From Trueperaceae bacterium (GTDB lineage Bacteria > Deinococcota > Deinococci > Deinococcales > Trueperaceae): DNA of 11,323 bases. The notes beneath the pieces were generated by a model. The model saw nothing but the letters and a program-made list of their open reading frames with translations, made no database searches and was not told the DNA's origin. The DNA lies in NCBI GenBank assembly GCA_007121175.1, contig SKMG01000014.1, positions 1 to 11,323 of the forward strand, in the 5' to 3' direction. The first letter of the stretch is position 1; every line of letters starts with the position of its first letter. This document shows, piece after piece, positions 1-8,766 of the stretch. Made by a program: the position numbers and the translations under genes.

Positions 1-1480
1 CGGCGAGGCCGGGCGAGATCTCGTCGAGCGCACCTGCGGCCGACGACGCAGCCGATACCGAGGCATCGGCGGTAGCGGACGCGGCGGCAGGCAGCGCCTC
101 GGTCAGGCGGACGAGCGCTGCCGGCGCGAGTCCGCCGAACGGCCCTCTGGCCCACGCCAGCAGGCTGATGCCGTGCATGCCGAGGCCCACGCGGACCGCG
201 TGGTAGAGGTCGCGCACCTCAGGGCGCTCGAAGAAGCCGCGCCCCTGGCGCAGCACGCCCGGCACGCCGGCGCGGCCGAGGGCCGCGAGCGCCTGACCGA
301 GCGCCACCCGCGAGCGGGCCAACAGCGCCATGCTCGCGTAGGGGACGCCGCTCTCGTGCCACGCTCGCAGGCGCAGCGCCAGAGCGTCGGCCTCGACCTC
401 CCGCAGCTCGGCGAGCGACCGCTCCTCGTCGCGCCACCACAGGCACTCGACGACGCCGGCGACCGCGGCCTGCGGACCGGCGGCCTCCACCGGGATCGCC
501 TCCTGCGGCTCGATGCCCAGACCGTGCTCGGCCAGCGTGGCGCTGAGACGGTTGAGGAAGCGGCAGACGTTGCGGGCGTGGCGGCGCGTCAGCACCAGCG
601 GCGGCGCCAGTTCTCCGGTCGCGGCCGCCGCCCGGGCGGCCCGGCGGAACACGTCGACGTCGGCGTGACGGAATCCGTAGATCGACTGCTTGGGGTCGCC
701 CACGACCTCGACCCGGGCACCCTGCGCCTCCAGCCCCTCGAACAGCGCTCCTTGCAGCGGGTTCACGTCCTGGTACTCGTCGACCAGCAGCACTGGGAAG
801 CGCGCGACGATGCGCCGCGCGAGCGACGGCGACGACACCAGGCGCAGGCCTTCGCGCTCGACTTCGGCCGGCGCCAGCAGCGCCGGGCCGATCCGCCCCC
901 GGTAGCGTGCGTAGGCGTCCTGGAAGAGCTCGGTGAGGTCAGCAGCGTGCGCATCGGCAGCTCGGAGGTCGCGAAAGAGGGACCGGTCCCGGAACAGATC
1001 GCCCAGCCATGGTCCGGCGCGACCGCTGAGACGCTGCACCGCGCGATGGGCGGGGTGCGCCGGGTTCGCAGCCAGCAGCAGGAGGCCCTCGCACTCCTCC
1101 TCGAACATCGCCTCGGCCTCCCACTCCGCCAGCATGCGGAAGTCGGGATCGAGACCGAGTGCGGGTGCCACTAAGCGCAAGGCGCCGATCAGGTAGCCGT
1201 GCACGGTCGTCAGCTGAGTGCTCGGCAGTTCCCGGGCTGCGAGCTCGAAGCGCTCCCGACGCGCTGGATCGAGCCGCTCGAGGTCTTCGAAGTAGGTGCC
1301 CTCGCGCAGCATCTCCTGGAGGCCGTGGGACAGGCGCTCGCGCAGCTCCTCCGAGGCGCTCCTGGTGTAGGAGATGCCTGCGATGCGGCGCAACGGCACG
1401 CCCTCCGCCACCAGCTGCAGGTAGCGGCGCACCAGGCTGGTGGTCTTGCCGGTGCCGGCGGAGGCGATGCGTACCCTCAT
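1..1480 (-). CDS. AddA/UvrD-like superfamily 1 helicase, N-terminal part (runs off left edge)
   Basis: ATP-dependent SF1A DNA helicase, very likely the motor subunit of an AddAB-type DNA-end resection complex with the gene just upstream. I translated 493 codons from ATG at 1480 with no stop before the window edge. Visible motifs are Walker A ASAGTGKT (residues 6-13), motif Ia GISYTRSASEEL (35-46), TTVHGY (91-96), motif II LLVDEYQD (231-238), motif III VVGDPKQSIYGFR (259-271) and FFERPEVRDL (416-425), which is typical of AddA/RecB/UvrD enzymes. Only five residues precede Walker A, so the usual N-terminal Q motif (TxxQ) is absent; reading about 25 codons upstream in frame does not recover one. 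The position of the usual NFRS-type motif IV reads LTRRHARNV. The start overlaps the preceding stop as ATGA, which implies translational coupling. AddA proteins are usually near 1200 residues, so more than half, including any C-terminal nuclease domain, lies outside the window. The helicase family is certain; the AddA assignment is inferred from the partner gene. Confidence 0.9.
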   Translation of the reverse strand, partial: MRVRIASAGTGKTTSLVRRYLQLVAEGVPLRRIAGISYTRSASEELRERLSHGLQEMLREGTYFEDLERLDPARRERFELAARELPSTQLTTVHGYLIGALRLVAPALGLDPDFRMLAEWEAEAMFEEECEGLLLLAANPAHPAHRAVQRLSGRAGPWLGDLFRDRSLFRDLRAADAHAADLTELFQDAYARYRGRIGPALLAPAEVEREGLRLVSSPSLARRIVARFPVLLVDEYQDVNPLQGALFEGLEAQGARVEVVGDPKQSIYGFRHADVDVFRRAARAAAATGELAPPLVLTRRHARNVCRFLNRLSATLAEHGLGIEPQEAIPVEAAGPQAAVAGVVECLWWRDEERSLAELREVEADALALRLRAWHESGVPYASMALLARSRVALGQALAALGRAGVPGVLRQGRGFFERPEVRDLYHAVRVGLGMHGISLLAWARGPFGGLAPAALVRLTEALPAAASATADASVSAASSAAGALDEISPGLA

Positions 1481-3900
1481 CGCGCTCGACCGATCCGGCA
1501 GATGTCGGCCACGGCGCAGTCGCGGCAGTGGTGGCCTGCGACGACGTCCAGCGGTGCCTGGCGGTACGCGCGCCAGCGGGCGTCCAAGCGCTCCCACGCC
1601 TGGTCGAGCCGCGTCCGGTCGCGGGGGAGCTCGAACGGCCGCTCGGTGAGCGTGAGCCGCTCGCCGAGCAGCGGCCAGACGTCGATCGCCACCTGCGTGA
1701 TACCGGCCCTCGGGTGCCGCAGCAGCTGGCGGGCTGCGATCAGCTCGTTCCAGCGGCGGCCCGCATCGAGGCTGCTCGCGCCGTCCTCGCTCGGCAGCGT
1801 GAACCGCACCAGGCGAGCGAGCGTCCCATCCCGATCGACTCCGTCGACGCGCGCCGCGGCGCCTTCCCGACGCAGCGGGATCCGCAGGCCCAGACGCAGC
1901 CGGCAGAGGATCTCAGCGTGCCGCTCCAGCCACGGCCCGGCCTCCGGGTAGGCCGTGGCGAGCGCCTCGAGCGATCGGACGTCGAGGCGCTCGAGCTCGA
2001 GGAGGCGCCGGCGGAGGGCGGCCGGCAGCGAGCGCCGCGCGACGACCGGACCGTGAGCCAGATCGTCCTCCCCCACTAGGTGCTCGGCCCAGATCCGGAA
2101 GCGGCAGGGGGCGCTGCGGCGCAGGCCCTCCACCGACGGGGCGCCCACCTCGCCGGGCGCGGACCCGGAGAGCGGCCGGAACGGCGCTCGCCGCTCGTGC
2201 TCGAGCGAGGACCCGGCCGGCAGCTCCGGCGGCGGCTCGGCGCCGGCCATCAGGACCGGGTCGAGCCGTCGCGGGCCGCTGCGGTCACCGGTGGCCGCGG
2301 TCACCACCAGGTATGGCGCTCGGCTGGTGAGCTCGGCCAGCCGAGCCGCCTCCTGGTCGCGCTGACGTCGAGGTAGGCCCGCGCCGCCGTCGGCTGTGGC
2401 GGGCCGGGTTGCGGCGGCCAGCACCGAGGTGGTGAGCGCGTCCCACGGGAGCCGCACGTCCTCGGGCAGGAAGTAGTCCTCGCGTGCGCCGACGGTGAAC
2501 GCCCCGGCGGTGGCGCCGACGAGGTATGCGCGCTCGAAGCGGCGGCCGCTCGCCCGGTCGGCGTCGAGCAGTGCGACGCCCGCCGGGTGCCGCCTCGCGA
2601 TGCGAGCATCGCGCAGCAGCGCCGACCACCAGTCGATAGCACCCTCGTCTCCACCGAGCCGCACGGCTGCCTGCGCGGCCGCCAGGAGCAGCTCGCGGAC
2701 GCCGGCATCGATGGTCGCAGGTCGACGACGCCTGGCCTCGGCCAAGGCGAGGTCGACCAGCCGCTGGCTCCAGCTGGACAGGTCTCCGCCGGGCGCGAGC
2801 GCCGCTCGCCAGGCCTCCCAGCGCGCTTCGAGCGCGTGCGCGCGCGCCAGTGCCGAGATGGCTTCGGCGCCTGCGACGTGGCGCTGCCGTGCCAGCTGCG
2901 CCAGCGGCACCAGCTCGGTAACCGCCAGCAGTCGCCTGGGCGTCGGATGGGTGGGCAGCGCCAGCAGGTCGATCAGGAGCTCGCCGGGGAGCGTCTGGGC
3001 GAGGCTGCGCGGGGCCTCGTCGACCAGCGGGACGCCGTGCTCGTCAGCGAGCATCAGCAGCGTCGCGGCCGCCTCCGGTGCTGCGATCACCGCCAGGGCG
3101 CGGGGCTCCACGCCGCGCTCGAGATCGCGGCCGAGCGCCCGCAGCACCCAGCGAGCCTCCTCCACCTCGTTGGCGAAGCGGTACGCCGCGCGAGCGGCGG
3201 GAGCAGCCTCGGGCAGCGTCATGTCAGCGGTCCAGCCGGCGGGGGCTACCGGCAGGCTCACGTGCACCTCGAGCGTCTCGCCCAAGGTGCGCCACCACAT
3301 CAGCTCGAGCGGCACCAGCTCGCGGAAGCCGTCGACGACGACCACGTCGAGCTCACTGCGCACCGCACCCTCCTGGACCGCCGCGAGTGCCAGGGCGCGG
3401 ACGTCATCGTAGTCGACGCGCTCGGCCAAACGGTGCTGGTAGGCCTCGAAGACCTCGGCGAGGCGTTCGGCCTCGAGGGCGTCGGCGCGCTCGCCGAGCG
3501 CTACCCGCCGCGCCAGCCGTCGCACGTCGTCGGGACACAGCGCGTGACGCTTCGCCTCCGCGACCGCGGCTGCGAAGAGACGCGCCTCGCCAGGCGACGC
3601 GGGCCGGCCAGCGACTTCGCGGATCGCCTCCGCCACCAGCACCAGCCGCTCGGTGCCCACCACCAGCGGCCGCAGCCGCCGCGCATCGGACAGCAGCCGG
3701 TACGCGAGCTGTTGAGAGCTCAGCACCTCGACGCCCAGCAGCGGGCCGGACTCCACCAGCCGCGCATAGGCAGCGGCGCGCTGCTGCGGCAGGGTCACCC
3801 AGGCGACGCGCCGGCCGGCCGCGGCGGCGTCGCGGGCGAGCTCGACGAAGTGCCTGGTGCGGCCCGAGCCGGGCGGTCCGACGACGAGGCGGGCGCCCAC
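1477..3900 (-). CDS. AddB-like subunit with Fe-S staple cysteines and degenerate nuclease domain
   Basis: 807-residue protein resembling AddB/RexB, the non-motor partner of AddA in double-strand break processing. The N terminus has a Walker A-like GPPGSGRT (8-15) with arginine in place of the invariant lysine. DVVVVDGFRELVPLEL (185-200) matches the AddB Walker B-region pattern DGFTxFTPxxL. ANEVEEARWVLRAL (243-256) and YLVGATAGAF (459-468) fit inactivated UvrD-like motifs. Four cysteines, C599 (SAPCRFRIW), C792, C795 and C801, reproduce the iron-sulfur staple of Bacillus AddB, including the C-x2-C-x5-C spacing. Between them, the nuclease motif keeps an aspartate in RVDGVD (684-689), but the place of the catalytic D-Y-K reads LVRFTL (697-702). 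It is much shorter than Bacillus AddB (about 1160). The start is GTG at 3900, 14 nt after the preceding stop; no clear Shine-Dalgarno site is visible. It is probably expressed with both flanking minus-strand genes. The family is fairly sure; loss of nuclease activity is inferred. Confidence 0.75.
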   Translation of the reverse strand: MGARLVVGPPGSGRTRHFVELARDAAAAGRRVAWVTLPQQRAAAYARLVESGPLLGVEVLSSQQLAYRLLSDARRLRPLVVGTERLVLVAEAIREVAGRPASPGEARLFAAAVAEAKRHALCPDDVRRLARRVALGERADALEAERLAEVFEAYQHRLAERVDYDDVRALALAAVQEGAVRSELDVVVVDGFRELVPLELMWWRTLGETLEVHVSLPVAPAGWTADMTLPEAAPAARAAYRFANEVEEARWVLRALGRDLERGVEPRALAVIAAPEAAATLLMLADEHGVPLVDEAPRSLAQTLPGELLIDLLALPTHPTPRRLLAVTELVPLAQLARQRHVAGAEAISALARAHALEARWEAWRAALAPGGDLSSWSQRLVDLALAEARRRRPATIDAGVRELLLAAAQAAVRLGGDEGAIDWWSALLRDARIARRHPAGVALLDADRASGRRFERAYLVGATAGAFTVGAREDYFLPEDVRLPWDALTTSVLAAATRPATADGGAGLPRRQRDQEAARLAELTSRAPYLVVTAATGDRSGPRRLDPVLMAGAEPPPELPAGSSLEHERRAPFRPLSGSAPGEVGAPSVEGLRRSAPCRFRIWAEHLVGEDDLAHGPVVARRSLPAALRRRLLELERLDVRSLEALATAYPEAGPWLERHAEILCRLRLGLRIPLRREGAAARVDGVDRDGTLARLVRFTLPSEDGASSLDAGRRWNELIAARQLLRHPRAGITQVAIDVWPLLGERLTLTERPFELPRDRTRLDQAWERLDARWRAYRQAPLDVVAGHHCRDCAVADICRIGRAR

Positions 3901-3914
3901 GCGGCCCGTCTCGC

Positions 3915-6047
<2,133 letters not shown>

Positions 6048-6052
6048 GGCCG

Positions 6053-6058
6053 ACGATA
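6053..6058 (-). promoter_or_regulatory. Candidate -10 box (TATCGT) for a leaderless YyaL-family mRNA
   Basis: On the minus strand TATCGT fits TAnnnT and is followed by exactly five bases (CGGCC) and then the ATG at 6047. There is no room for a ribosome binding site, so transcription probably starts at or within a base or two of the ATG. No convincing -35 hexamer is visible; it would have to overlap the pdxH start. This is inferred from pattern and spacing. Confidence 0.5.
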
Positions 6059-6068
6059 CACACGCCCG

Positions 6069-6074
6069 TAGACT
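6069..6074 (+). promoter_or_regulatory. Candidate -10 box (TAGACT) for a leaderless pdxH mRNA
   Basis: TAGACT fits TAnnnT and is followed by five bases (GCGGC) and then the pdxH ATG at 6080. The arrangement mirrors the divergent box at 6053-6058, with only 10 bp between the two boxes. The whole divergent intergenic region is 32 bp, so the two polymerases would compete for the same DNA. No good -35 match is visible. Confidence 0.5.
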
Positions 6075-6079
6075 GCGGC

Positions 6080-6715
6080 ATGGACTTGGCCGACGTGCGC
6101 CGTGACTACGCGAACCCGCCGCTGCACGAAGACGATCTGCTCGACGATCCGCTCGAGCAGCTCGGTCGCTGGCTGGTAGAGGCGAGTCGCGCGGGCGCGC
6201 TGGAGCCCAACGCGATGTCGCTCGCCACCATCGGGCCGAGCGGCGCGCCCGCGACGAGGATGGTCCTGCTGCGCGGTCTGGAGGGCGGGGCGGCGGTGTT
6301 CTACACGAACCTGACCAGCCCCAAGGCGCTCGACCTCGAGCGCGATCCGCGCTGTGCGCTGCTGTGGTGGTGGCCGCCGAGCGAGCGGCAGGTACGGCTC
6401 GAGGGACGCGCCGCGCGCGTGCCGCGCGAGACGGCCGCCGCTTACTTCGCCAGCCGCCCGCGCGCGAGCCAGCTCGCCGCCTGGGCGTCGCCGCAGAGCC
6501 GTCCCCTCCCCGAGCGGGCAGCGCTCGAAGCGCGCCTGCGTGCGGTTGCAGCGCGCTTCGAGGGGCGCGACGTGCCGCTGCCGCCCCACTGGGGCGGCTT
6601 CGCGGTCACGCCGCAGCGGCTGGAGTTCTGGCAGGGCAGGTCCGCCCGACTCCACGACCGTTTCGAGTACCGGCAGGGCGGCGACCGCTGGCATCTGGGC
6701 CGCCTCGCGCCCTAG
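6080..6715 (+). CDS. pdxH: Pyridoxine/pyridoxamine 5'-phosphate oxidase
   Basis: FMN-dependent flavoenzyme that oxidises pyridoxine or pyridoxamine 5'-phosphate to pyridoxal 5'-phosphate in vitamin B6 synthesis and salvage, normally a cytosolic homodimer. At 211 residues it aligns end to end with E. coli PdxH (218), from [10 protein letters not shown] to the terminal RLAP. Visible motifs are FMN-binding RMVLLRG (60-66), [10 protein letters not shown] (74-83), ERQVRLEG (102-109), substrate-binding Y122, R126 and S130 in [10 protein letters not shown], and the family signature [14 protein letters not shown] (181-194) including R190 and H192. Two positions that contact FMN in E. coli differ: K72 is R65 here and R88 is P81. 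It is the only plus-strand gene of the window. It is divergent from the YyaL-family gene and convergent with the isomerase gene, sharing the CTAG of the stop codons. The start is supported by homology and by the TAGACT box 5 nt upstream. The identification is firm. Confidence 0.97.
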   Translation: MDLADVRRDYANPPLHEDDLLDDPLEQLGRWLVEASRAGALEPNAMSLATIGPSGAPATRMVLLRGLEGGAAVFYTNLTSPKALDLERDPRCALLWWWPPSERQVRLEGRAARVPRETAAAYFASRPRASQLAAWASPQSRPLPERAALEARLRAVAARFEGRDVPLPPHWGGFAVTPQRLEFWQGRSARLHDRFEYRQGGDRWHLGRLAP

Positions 6716-7704
6716 TCGATCGAGTCCCGATCGAGCTCCTCGAGGGCGGGGATGCGCTCGGGGTAGAGGCGCACGTTGGCGACCGCGACGTAGCGATCGA
6801 GCGCCTGCTCGGCGCGCTCGGCGCGCAGCTCCCGCTCGAGCTGGTCGCGGACCTCGTCGAACGTCCGCTGGCGGGCCTCCTCGCGGCTGTCGACCACCAG
6901 CAGGTGGTAGCCGAACTGCGTCTCGATCGGTCCGGTGAGCTCGCCGATCTCGGCGCTGAACGCTGCCTCGTCGAATGCTGGCACGGTCGCGCCTTGCGGC
7001 AAGCAGCCGAGATCGCCGCCACGCGCGGCAGAGCCAGGATCGATCGACTCCTCGCGGGCGACCTCGGCGAAGTCCGCTCCCTCGCGCAGCGACTCGGCGA
7101 TCGTCTCGGCCTGCTCGAGGTCCTCGACCAGGATGTGGCGAACGCAGGCCTCCGCGGGTACCACGAAGCGCTCCCGGGCGCCCCGATAGGCGACCCGGAG
7201 CTCGTCCTCGCCGATCACGACGCCGCTGCGAATCGCCTCGAACGCCAGCTGCACGAGCTCGGACTCCGTGACCAGTTCGCGCAGCTGGGCCTCGTCCCTG
7301 AAGCCCGCCTCCACGAGCAAGGTCTCGAAGTCGCGCTGATCGGCTTCGGCGGTCGCGCGCACGTCCGCCACGATCTCGTCGATGCGCGACTCGTCGACGG
7401 CCAGATCGCGCGTCCGTGCGTAGTCGAGCAGCACCAGCTCGGTCGCACGCTGCTCGAGGAAGTTCGGCAGGAATGGGTAGAGTTGCTCGAACACCTCGGG
7501 CGTGAATGGCAGCCCTTGGCTCGCGGCAACGCCGCGCACCGCGATCTCGAAGCGGTCGATGACGAAGCTGGCGCGCTCGCGCGTGCCGCCGAGCTCGATC
7601 AGAACGGGGTCGGTGGCCTGCGCCGAGGCGCTGGCCGGTAGCAGGAGGGCGACGGCGGCAAGGAGCGCCAGGTACGGCGAACGGCGGTGGGGAGAACGGA
7701 TCAT
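6712..7704 (-). CDS. Exported parvulin-type peptidyl-prolyl cis-trans isomerase (SurA/PpiC-like)
   Basis: 330-residue extracytoplasmic foldase that should isomerise proline peptide bonds or act as a chaperone for secreted or envelope proteins. The N terminus is a signal peptide: basic IRSPHRRS, hydrophobic YLALLAAVALLLP, and a likely cleavage after ASASAQA (near residue 30). Residues about 45-175 are a helical SurA-N-like chaperone region. The parvulin domain spans about 185-272, with CVRHILVED (187-195), SAARGGDLGCLPQG (225-238) and TQFGYHLLVV (262-271). A charged helical tail follows. Two cysteines, C187 and C234, sit on neighbouring parvulin strands and could form a disulfide after export. 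ATG at 7704 is preferred because TAGCCT lies 5 nt upstream, the same spacing as at two other genes here, and because the signal peptide begins well there; GTG at 7719 would add five residues. The gene follows dnaJ but appears to have its own promoter. Its stop codon overlaps that of convergent pdxH. Confidence 0.93.
   Translation of the reverse strand: MIRSPHRRSPYLALLAAVALLLPASASAQATDPVLIELGGTRERASFVIDRFEIAVRGVAASQGLPFTPEVFEQLYPFLPNFLEQRATELVLLDYARTRDLAVDESRIDEIVADVRATAEADQRDFETLLVEAGFRDEAQLRELVTESELVQLAFEAIRSGVVIGEDELRVAYRGARERFVVPAEACVRHILVEDLEQAETIAESLREGADFAEVAREESIDPGSAARGGDLGCLPQGATVPAFDEAAFSAEIGELTGPIETQFGYHLLVVDSREEARQRTFDEVRDQLERELRAERAEQALDRYVAVANVRLYPERIPALEELDRDSID
6716..6734 (+). 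terminator. Perfect 7-bp hairpin directly after the pdxH stop
   Basis: TCGATCG (6716-6722) pairs with CGATCGA (6728-6734) around the 5-nt loop AGTCC, beginning on the base after the pdxH TAG. No T-run follows, so it is not a classical intrinsic terminator; it could end or protect the 3' end of the pdxH message. The same bases encode the last residues of the isomerase on the other strand. The structure is seen; the function is inferred. Confidence 0.35.
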
Positions 7705-7709
7705 GTGCC

Positions 7710-7715
7710 AGGCTA
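7710..7715 (-). promoter_or_regulatory. Candidate -10 box (TAGCCT) for a leaderless isomerase mRNA
   Basis: On the minus strand TAGCCT fits TAnnnT and is followed by five bases (GGCAC) and ATG at 7704. This matches the spacing at the YyaL-family gene and pdxH. No convincing Shine-Dalgarno site lies upstream of this ATG. It suggests the isomerase gene is transcribed independently of dnaK-grpE-dnaJ. Confidence 0.45.
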
Positions 7716-7741
7716 CCACCGGCTTCTACCGCCGCGCGTCG

Positions 7742-7756
7742 GCCCCCGAAGGCGGC
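7742..7756 (-). other. UUCG-tetraloop hairpin between dnaJ and the isomerase gene
   Basis: Read on the minus strand, GCC(G)CC and GGGGC pair as a 5-bp stem with one bulged G around a TTCG loop. It lies 35 nt after the dnaJ stop and 27 nt before the TAGCCT box. UUCG loops make very stable RNA hairpins, so it may end or stabilise the chaperone transcript. There is no following T-run. The rest of the 86-bp gap shows nothing else recognisable; the dafA gene that follows dnaJ in Thermus thermophilus is not there. Confidence 0.3.
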
Positions 7757-7790
7757 ACGATCGGCAGCTCGAAGCGCCGCTGGCGGCGGC

Positions 7791-8732
7791 TCAGGCGGCG
7801 GGGCCGTCGGCCGAGCCCTCTGCCACGGCCCGTAGCTGCTCGTAGAGCCGCCGCTGCTCGCTGCTCGGCCGCTCGGGGATCATCACCCGCACCTCGACCA
7901 GTGCATCTCCGCGGCCGCCGCCCTTGCGGTGCCAGCCGCGCTCGCGCAGCCGCAGCTTGCGCCCGGTCTGCGTGGCCGGCGGCAGCGTCATGTCGACCGC
8001 TCCATCGAGGGTGGGGACGCGCACGCTGCCGCCGAGCGCTGCGGTGTAGTCGGGCACGTCGGCGCGCACCTGCACGTCGTCGCCCTCGAGGCGGAAGCGT
8101 GGATCCGGCCGGTGGCGGACCACCAGCAGGAGGTCACCCCCGCCCGGTGCCTGATCGCGCAGCCGGAGGCGCGCGCCGTCGCGCACACCGGCGGGTACGG
8201 TCACGTCGAGCGAGGTGTCACCGACGCGCAACGTACGCACGCCGCCGCGGAACGCCTCTTCGAGCGACAGCTCGAGGGCCGCCTCCACCCGGCGCGGCGC
8301 ACGGGGCGGCACGCGCGGCCCGGCTTGGGTCGTGAAGCGAACCGTCCGGCGACCGCCGAGATCGGGTCGGCCGCCGATGTCCGCGAAGTCGCCAGCGCCG
8401 GCGAAGCCGCCGAAGCCGCCGCCGAAGAGGCTCTGGAAGAAGTCGCTGAAGCCTGCGGCGTCGTCGGGATCCACGCCCTGGTACCCACCCTGAGCGAATG
8501 GCGGCGGGCCGGAGGCGCTGCCGTACTGGTCGTAGAAGCGGCGCTTCTCGGGATCGCTGAGCACCGTGTAGGCCTCGTTGACCTCCTTGAAGCGCTCCTC
8601 GGCGCCGGGGTCGTTCGGGTTGCGATCCGGGTGGTGCTTGGCGGCGAGCTTGCGGAACGCACTTCGGACGTCCCGCTCGCTCGCCTCGCGAGGCACTCCT
8701 AGGATCTCGTAGTAGTCCTTGAAGCTCGCCAA
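7791..8732 (-). CDS. dnaJ: DnaJ/CbpA-type Hsp40 co-chaperone without zinc finger
   Basis: 313-residue J-protein that delivers substrates to DnaK and stimulates its ATPase. The J domain is residues 5-70, with the essential HPD at 34-36 in [10 protein letters not shown] and the helix IV segment KRRFYDQYG (63-71). A G/F-rich linker follows (about 71-120, [12 protein letters not shown]). The C-terminal substrate-binding beta domains span about 148-287, including [13 protein letters not shown] and [14 protein letters not shown]. The four CxxCxGxG zinc-binding repeats of classical DnaJ are completely absent, and the protein has no cysteine at all. This is the CbpA-like architecture, also known for DnaJ of Thermus thermophilus. 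The start is TTG at 8732: it places the J domain at residue 5 and has GGGGGAG 5 nt upstream, whereas the frame remains open far upstream only because it runs inside grpE. The gene is third in dnaK-grpE-dnaJ, 34 nt after grpE. Confidence 0.94.
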   Translation of the reverse strand: MASFKDYYEILGVPREASERDVRSAFRKLAAKHHPDRNPNDPGAEERFKEVNEAYTVLSDPEKRRFYDQYGSASGPPPFAQGGYQGVDPDDAAGFSDFFQSLFGGGFGGFAGAGDFADIGGRPDLGGRRTVRFTTQAGPRVPPRAPRRVEAALELSLEEAFRGGVRTLRVGDTSLDVTVPAGVRDGARLRLRDQAPGGGDLLLVVRHRPDPRFRLEGDDVQVRADVPDYTAALGGSVRVPTLDGAVDMTLPPATQTGRKLRLRERGWHRKGGGRGDALVEVRVMIPERPSSEQRRLYEQLRAVAEGSADGPAA

Positions 8733-8737
8733 CGTCG

Positions 8738-8744
8738 CTCCCCC
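8738..8744 (-). promoter_or_regulatory. Shine-Dalgarno site for dnaJ
   Basis: GGGGGAG lies five bases before the TTG codon at 8732 and decides this unusual start. No ATG or GTG occurs at a suitable place before the J domain in this frame. Confidence 0.7.
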
Positions 8745-8766
8745 GTGTCCGGGCCTGCCGGCTCGG

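Noticed and set aside
173..1174. Plus-strand open frame of 333 codons near the left edge
   Set aside because: It is antisense to the helicase, which shows all main SF1 motifs in the correct order on the minus strand.
7776..7790. GCCG-CTGG-CGGC palindrome next to the dnaJ stop as terminator
   Set aside because: Only a 4-bp stem and no T-run; such short GC repeats are common throughout the window.
8738..8753. Possible hairpin (CCCG/CGGG) partly covering the dnaJ Shine-Dalgarno site, as an RNA thermometer
   Set aside because: The stem has only four pairs and would be expected by chance in such GC-rich sequence; there is no support for temperature-dependent pairing.
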